DNA of 64,000 nt, taken from positions 62,001 through 126,000 of the forward strand of contig MARA01000061.1 in assembly GCA_001792895.1 (NCBI GenBank), in the 5' to 3' direction. A model generated the notes under the pieces. The model ran no database searches, was not told where the DNA came from, and saw only the letters and a program-made list of their open reading frames with translations. Source of the stretch: Lentinus brumalis (Eukaryota; Basidiomycota; Agaricomycetes; Polyporales; Polyporaceae). A program made the position numbers and the translations under genes. The first letter of the stretch is position 1; the number at the start of each line of letters is the position of its first letter. This document shows positions 58,493 to 64,000 of this stretch, in pieces.

Positions 58493-59542
58493 ATGAAGTA
58501 CATCGAGATTCCCGACCTTTCGCGCCTCGCCCAAGCACTGACCCACGAAGGGCCCGAGTGCTCTGTCCACACGCGCATAGAGGCATACAGCTGCAAGAAC
58601 ACGAACCGCGACAAGAAGCTCTTCCGCAACCTCGAGAACGCGTACATCGACGAGGTCTCCCACTCACCTCCGCTTCCCTCCGACATGGCCCTCGACCGCG
58701 AGTCCGAGATGACCCCCTTCGGCCCCATGCAGGAGAGCCAGTCTCGGAAGACCCTCTACCTTCTCATCGCGACCCTCAACGTCGCCTTCCCCGACCACGA
58801 ATTCTCCGACGTCCGCCCGTCTCACTTCAACCGTGAGGAGAGCGGCGCGGGCGTCCTCAACGCCCTCAGCACCACCCTCCTCTCGCCGCGCCCTGCCGGT
58901 CTGCACGCACCTCGTACGTACTCGTCTTACCCGCCCTCGTCCCCGGACTTCTTCCCCAACTCCGTCCCCACGTCCTCCTCCCCACTCGAGTTCTATGTCA
59001 AGCCGAGCCCCCGCGCACCGTCCAGAGCCATCTCCGGCACCCACCCGTCGCTCTATCAGTGTCTCAACACGCACATCGACCTCGCGGACTGCGAGGTGTA
59101 CTCGTACACACCTGACATCGAATTCGACCCCCACGCGAACGACTACTCCGACGAGGAGGATGACGTCGCATCCGTCGGGGACGAAGACTCGGACGATGAG
59201 GACACCCAGTTCCAGTTCGACGACTACGATGTCGACGAGCAGCCTGGCCGGCGGAGTACCGGCTCGAGCGACGACTCGGACGCGCGACCCTATGGCCGAC
59301 CGCGGCGGCGCGGCGCCCTCTTATGGAGCTCGCACTGGTTCTTTTTGAACCGCAAGATGAAGCGCATCCTCTTCATCTCCATCTGGGCGCGGTCGAAGGG
59401 AGTCGGGCTGATCCCATGGACGGAACGAGATGTCGTCCGCGGGTCGCCCGGGAAGGTGTCGAACGAGCGGTTCCTTGGCTGGGAGGGTGCGGTCGGTGCT
59501 GGCGCGCGGGCGATGGGCCTGAGTGTGAGTGCGAACGTGTAA
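58493..59542 (+). CDS. Maf1, repressor of RNA polymerase III
   Basis: Maf1 binds RNA polymerase III under stress or TOR inhibition and shuts off tRNA and 5S rRNA synthesis. A single exon of 349 residues. The N-terminal conserved box has MKYIEIPDLSRLAQAL and RIEAYSCKNTNRDKKLFRNL, then LYLLIATLNVAFPDHEFSDV. A long disordered, Ser/Pro-rich linker follows (about residues 125-200). The second half has SLYQCLNTHIDLADCEVYSY, an acidic stretch, and LWSSHWFFLNRKMKRILFI, equivalent to the classic Maf1 box near the C-terminus. The protein is somewhat longer than yeast-type cores because of the linkers. It stands out in being intronless among neighbours with many introns. Confidence 0.92.
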   Translation: MKYIEIPDLSRLAQALTHEGPECSVHTRIEAYSCKNTNRDKKLFRNLENAYIDEVSHSPPLPSDMALDRESEMTPFGPMQESQSRKTLYLLIATLNVAFPDHEFSDVRPSHFNREESGAGVLNALSTTLLSPRPAGLHAPRTYSSYPPSSPDFFPNSVPTSSSPLEFYVKPSPRAPSRAISGTHPSLYQCLNTHIDLADCEVYSYTPDIEFDPHANDYSDEEDDVASVGDEDSDDEDTQFQFDDYDVDEQPGRRSTGSSDDSDARPYGRPRRRGALLWSSHWFFLNRKMKRILFISIWARSKGVGLIPWTERDVVRGSPGKVSNERFLGWEGAVGAGARAMGLSVSANV

Positions 59543-61297
59543 GGGTTTGAGGCGCGAGTTTTCAGCTCAACCTGAGGTGCGTGGTGCAGGACTGAGAGCA
59601 TAGGACCGGCTGACAGATAATGCCACAGCCCACACGACGCCCCAGTATGCATGCTCGATTAACGAGGACATACTCCGTCTTGTCATGCTTGCTTGATATG
59701 TTTCCCCCACTTCCCTTACCACCTTACCACCTATGCCTGTTTGTCAGCCTATCTGTATGTATTATAGCCCAGATATCCCTCTCCCTGCGTACCTTATTAT
59801 TGGGAACGATGTTGAGCGTCACGAGTTCCGTAGTTTCGCGTATTATCACTGGATTCTTCGTTTGTAGCGGACGTTCTCTCGACTTGCGCCCGAATAGCAT
59901 TTCCTAGCCTATTTTTCGAGCCGTATGGTGTGAGGAGAGGGGGAAGGAGGCGAGTCACCGTCGCGCAGGCTGGGGAATATATACGCAGCCTGCCAGCATC
60001 TCAGATGCCATCTATGACTCACCGCGCGGTGCGTTGCCACCTTCGTCCCACCGGCTTGGGACGTGTGCCGATGCTTCATTTACGTAGGACACGCACGGGA
60101 CAACGATACGCAAAAAAAATACCGGGGTTCTTGCACGATGAGGCAGCGCACATGAACGCACATGAGGCCGGTCGTATTCGCGTTTCGAGAGCGAGAGCGG
60201 AGTCCACGCGCAGCTTCATCTGGCAGAGGTCCGAAAATGTTGCTGACTTGCACAGATTATACACCTGTTTGACTCGTTCTACCCCAGCTGACTGCGAGGA
60301 TCCAGGTCCAATGAACACGAGGCGAGAAGGAGAAGGTTGGAACGTACGGACCGGAGAAGCGCTGACCGGACTCGCGGGCTTGTCGTCTGCTTGTGTTTGC
60401 GGATTGCTTGAGGACATCGAAAAAATAAACCTCAGCGCATGGCGGCTTGCGGGATGCTTCTCGAGTGGGTACCAAGTCCGGACAACCCGAGTGCATTCTC
60501 AGCGCAAGAGACTCAGAGACCGGGAGAACTTGGTCGACAAATCCACGAGTCAAAGCGATCCATTCCGAGCGACAACGCTAGCATAACGAGCACGGGTGGA
60601 ATGCTGAGAGTCAAAGGAGATGGTGGACGGAAGGAAAGACGAGCTCATATAATTGCATCGATATCGGATGGAAATGCAAAAAAATATTGGGTGTGAAGAG
60701 ATCCGTGTCGATGTGAAGGGGCGCTGTTCCTTCTACCTCCTGCCATATCCGGACGCAAGTGTTTACCAAGAGCTTGTGAACCAAACAACCGCTTCCGAAC
60801 GAGTGCGGCGGCTCAGCTGCCATGTCCTCAAACTCTCTTCAGCGTCGCGCTCAGCTGCGTTCACGAGCTTGAAGAAGATGATCCCGGTCGTCCCGGGACG
60901 CCGTATTCGATCGTGATACTTACAGGCGTGAAGAAGCCTGCGCCCCACCGTACTTGCTGGAATCGCAGACAGTCACAGTCTGAGTCGACGTTCCTGAATT
61001 GTCCCCAAAGTCGTGGTACCGGCGCCCTACGCGACGTGCACACGCCAGGAAACCGGCCAATACTCATCCTCTTGGACATCTGCACTGCGCGGCGAGACTG
61101 CGCATGTCGGTTTGTGCGTCCCATGACCGCCATGTAGTTGACAGCGTAGCGGCGCCCTCCTTGGTGCCGCCACAACACTGCCCGCCCTCCCGAGAGGTCC
61201 CGGCCTGTACATAAGAGCGAGCAGAGGCTCTGCGCACAACACAACCTACAGAGTCTCTGAGATACCACATCCGACCCGCGTAACTTCACTGTCCAGC
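59543..61297. other. Intergenic, one possible small minus-strand gene
   Basis: On the minus strand from 60417 an ATG opens MSSSNPQTQADDKPAS with two GT-AG introns in phase 0 (near 60300 and 60240), but the same stretch also reads through and no domain is visible. Upstream of the DUF6593 gene there is a TATA-like ACATAAGA near 61208. Confidence 0.35.
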
Positions 61298-62022
61298 ATG
61301 TCGACACCCATCGCGGCCGTCTTGACGCTTACCCCAGACAACCCCTGCAACGCGACTGTCTGCGACGTAGATGGCAAGGCGCTGTACACCGTCTACACTG
61401 AGCACGGAAAGGCGACGGTGACTTATGTGGCGAATGCGGACGAGGAGGTCCTGGCGTCCCTCGAATGGCACGATACACGCCCGGACCGGGTTACCCTTGG
61501 CAAGGGCTCCCCAATGTCCTTGCGTGACTGGATGCACTTCAGCCCGATACCCTTCAAAGAGTGAGCAGCAGCGTCATCACGGGGAATCACTCACTGACCG
61601 TCGTGCCCCGCCTGTGCAGTGATGTGACGTTCAAAGACGATGGCGGTCGCAAGTACAAGTGGCGAGGAAACTCACCTGGTCGTGCGCTCGAGGTACGTCA
61701 GTCAACCATGGATACCGGTGCACCGTACTCAGCATAGTGTCACCTTCAGCTATTCGCCGAGGAGGATGGTTTCAAGGAGCCCATATCGCGCTTCATCAAG
61801 TCGTGGAAGGACCATAAGACAGGGAAGCTCGAGTCAGCGCAGCTTGCGTTCACGGCTCGGGCGCTGGAGATCCGCGACACCGTTGTCATGTCCTTCCTCT
61901 TCCTGGAGAAGGGCAGACGGGTGAACGAGAACACGTCGCAGAACGTAGGAGATGTGCTTGGTGCACCTCCGCTTGGCGCTGTAATGGGGGTGAATTTTAG
62001 ACTGCACAACGGGGGAGTTTGA
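61298..62022 (+). CDS. DUF6593 domain protein
   Basis: Exons 61298-61560, 61620-61692 and 61750-62022 give 202 residues. I assign it to DUF6593, a family I associate with expansion in mushroom-forming fungi and no known biochemical role. Visible family features are LEWHDTRPDRVTLGKG, the Phe-Lys-Asp-Asp then GRKYKWRG block at the exon 2 start, LFAEEDGFKEPISRF, and LEIRDTVVMSFLFLEKGRR near the end. No signal peptide or membrane segment, so it is probably cytosolic. Complete, no defects. Confidence 0.8.
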
Positions 62023-62190
62023 GATGTATACATAGCGAATCTCAGCTGTTGCTTGCATCTACACTGCGATGGTTCACTTTGGCAAGCAACCGGTTTAAGG
62101 CGTGGTTTATATGGTCTGTAAGTAGGGCTGACGTAACCGAAGTGACGTCGCTACACGCCCGCAGCTTCAGGTCTGTTCTGCACTGCGACG

Positions 62191-62712
62191 ATGAGCGGAC
62201 GGACTGGTCCTCTGCAGAAAGGCTCAGCGGCGGTCGTCACCTCTCCGCCCATCGTCGACCTTGCCCGCCTCGTCGGTCACTTCCTCGCCGCGTCCTACAG
62301 TCTCGTTTCGCGCACAACAGTCACCGTCGCCCTCACCCTCCTCGCCCCCATATCCTTGCTCTACGGCCCCATCGCATACCTGCTCGCCCCGGTCTTTGTG
62401 CTCCTCCGCGTGCTTCTGGACGTCTTTGTTCTCACACCGTATGCCATCATCACCTCCGTCGCACGCAATGTCTACCCCATCTACGTCTTCATCGGGTCTG
62501 CCGTCATATGCGCACTCATCCTGGGCGGTCTCGCCCGCCTGCTCTCTTGGAGCATACAGAGCGCGCTCTTCGCACCGCGGTCTGCGAGGCTGGAGATAGA
62601 TTCCGAGCCGAAGATACCCGTGGACGCGAAGGAGAAGAGCGCGATCAAGCCCGCGACCCCGAAGACGCGGCTTCGCAAACGCGTCTCGATCAAAGAGGAG
62701 AGGGATGGATGA
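62191..62712 (+). CDS. Hypothetical small membrane protein
   Basis: A single exon of 173 residues. No family recognised. Hydrophobic segments at about residues 43-62 (VTVALTLLAPISLLYGPIAY), 63-83 and 95-117 (YPIYVFIGSAVICALILGG) suggest two or three membrane passes, possibly a hairpin as in ER-shaping proteins (inference). The C-terminal 45 residues are basic and soluble (PKTRLRKRVSIKEERDG). The start was chosen at the only early ATG. The high-quality frame and codon use suggest a real gene. Confidence 0.65.
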   Translation: MSGRTGPLQKGSAAVVTSPPIVDLARLVGHFLAASYSLVSRTTVTVALTLLAPISLLYGPIAYLLAPVFVLLRVLLDVFVLTPYAIITSVARNVYPIYVFIGSAVICALILGGLARLLSWSIQSALFAPRSARLEIDSEPKIPVDAKEKSAIKPATPKTRLRKRVSIKEERDG

Positions 62713-63762
62713 GGGGTCTGCGGTTTCCTGTTTCTTGAGTGAGTGCACATCGTCATCGCTGTCATGCTCTTAACCCAATATCAGCTCTGCCGACCTTGGC
62801 AGCGACGCCTTTCGCATCTATGGCTGGAATCGACACTGGATCATTGACTTCTACATATCCGATATCCACGCCACTAGCAATGAACATGACACGGACCGGA
62901 ATGCGCAGTTGCTCCTCAGGCGCCGCTTTAATGGACATGGTTGTGGTCGTAACACAGAGGACATGGCTTAGAAACTTACGCGGTGTCGAGTCAAGCATCG
63001 AAGTTCCTGGTTAGCATCGTGTGTATTCTGGCCAATATTGTCACTACTGACGTCAATTGCTAGCTGTATGCGTTGCGCGACCTACATGGTCCTGACCTGT
63101 CAAGGTGTATGCAGTCTTCCTAGCAGTCCGCATCAACGAAATACATCCCCGGTCAACTTCGGCCTTTCTGTGTCACATTCCACTCCCATCAGGGCATTCA
63201 TCGCGCACCGCGATGGCTGAGCCACGCGTCGCCGCTTCAGTGGTCGAAGGTCAGAGTTGTGAGCAGTCGAAAGTCTGCACTGTTGTGTTTGAGATCGTAC
63301 AGCCTCCGGGAGGTGGAGCGGCCTCGTGGCAAGTTCTGGGCAAGTCGCACCGCGCACGCGGTGGATATGGACTTCCTGACAGCATCGTCCAGCCAAGCCG
63401 ACATGCCTTGCGTATTTACTGGTGTCAAACGCCTCTGTCCGGGGTGCAGGGTCAATGCGTTGTGCAACCTGCACCGCGTCGAACGATCGCTTCAGTTTAC
63501 GGGCGCGCTCGGCGTTCCTCCATAACAAATTCACGAGAAGGGGATACGTATTTCTGCATGCACGATCAGGCTCCAACTCACTTCATACCTACCCCTGCGA
63601 CGCTGCGCCCGTCTGACTGATCCTCCGCCGAGCATCGGGGTACATCATGAGGACCCTGGACGAACCACATGCAGCCACCGTTCTCCGCAATAAAAGGATG
63701 GGCCAACGCCGAGGCATACAGGTCATTCTCGCCGTAGCCCACCATACGCCTCCTGATTCGCA
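62713..63762. other. Intergenic, no gene recognised
   Basis: Open frames on both strands are short and without domains. The right end is the promoter of the hydrolase, with an AATAAAAGG about 75 bp before its ATG. Confidence 0.5.
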
Positions 63763-64000
63763 ATGCCTTCCCAAGAACGTATTCTCACCTCCACAGACGG
63801 GACGAAAATCTGGGCAGAGTCCGTTGGAGATGCGTCCAAGCCCGCCATCGTCTTCATCCATGGACTCTCCTGCACTGCGCTGGGCTTCGACCACCAGTTC
63901 GCAGACGCGGAGCTCCTGGCCGACTTCCACCTCGTGCGCTACGAGATGCGCGGGCACGGACGCAGCGATAAACCCCTCGACGCAGAAGCGTACGAGTCGG
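63763..64000 (+). CDS. Alpha/beta hydrolase, N-terminal part (cut by window end)
   Basis: The first 79 codons of an alpha/beta-hydrolase fold enzyme. TDGTKIWAESVGD is followed by IVFIHGLSCTALGFDHQF, the oxyanion-hole HG motif, and RYEMRGHGRSDKP, the strand and turn before the helix in the core of this fold. The nucleophile Ser and the rest lie beyond the window, so the substrate cannot be inferred. No intron in the part seen. Confidence 0.85.
   Translation, partial: MPSQERILTSTDGTKIWAESVGDASKPAIVFIHGLSCTALGFDHQFADAELLADFHLVRYEMRGHGRSDKPLDAEAYES

Noticed and set aside
1..64000. CRISPR arrays, rRNA, riboswitches, prokaryotic operons
   Set aside because: No regular spaced repeats or RNA signatures. 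The intron-rich eukaryotic genes exclude a prokaryotic layout.

Overview
The window is nuclear DNA of a filamentous basidiomycete, most likely a wood-decaying agaricomycete. Nearly every gene is split by short (about 50-60 nt) GT-AG introns. Two genes belong to the AA14 family of lytic polysaccharide monooxygenases, one is a DUF6593 protein, and the transposons are of types common in such fungi. I saw no rRNA, tRNA or CRISPR. All exon models below were built by hand from splice sites, reading frame and family knowledge, and the exon phases add up.

Layout. 0.7-3.3 kb: cyanate hydratase and a DUF1479 (YbiU-like) dioxygenase, tail to tail, each with a TATA box 80-90 bp before its ATG. 4.1-6.5 kb: a divergent beta-tubulin in 19 exons. 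7-14.4 kb: two AA14 genes on the minus strand with an unknown acidic protein between them. The first AA14 gene is split in exon 2 by an intact Tc1-type transposon. 15.2 kb: an unknown disordered protein. 16.8-19.2 kb: a PHO84-type phosphate permease.

20.6-41.9 kb is one 21-kb nest of mobile elements. A Tad-like LINE with both ORFs open is bounded by a 14-bp target duplication. It carries a CACTA/Plavaka-type DNA transposon 124 bp from its 5' end and a gag-only Copia-type LTR element (188-bp LTRs) inside ORF2. Each element keeps a perfect target duplication, so the order is clear: LINE first, then the two others. The nest separates the first phosphate permease from two more at 42.5-49 kb, which are divergently transcribed. 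The last of these carries a one-base frameshift.

49.5-64 kb is compact and mostly housekeeping: an unknown small protein, kinetochore Nnf1, nucleolar Nop15/NIFK, APC/C subunit Cdc16/Cut9, an unknown basic protein, the RNA polymerase III repressor Maf1, a DUF6593 protein, a small membrane protein, and the start of an alpha/beta hydrolase cut by the window edge. The left half thus holds nutrient and lignocellulose functions and recent transposon activity. The right half is ordinary core genome.
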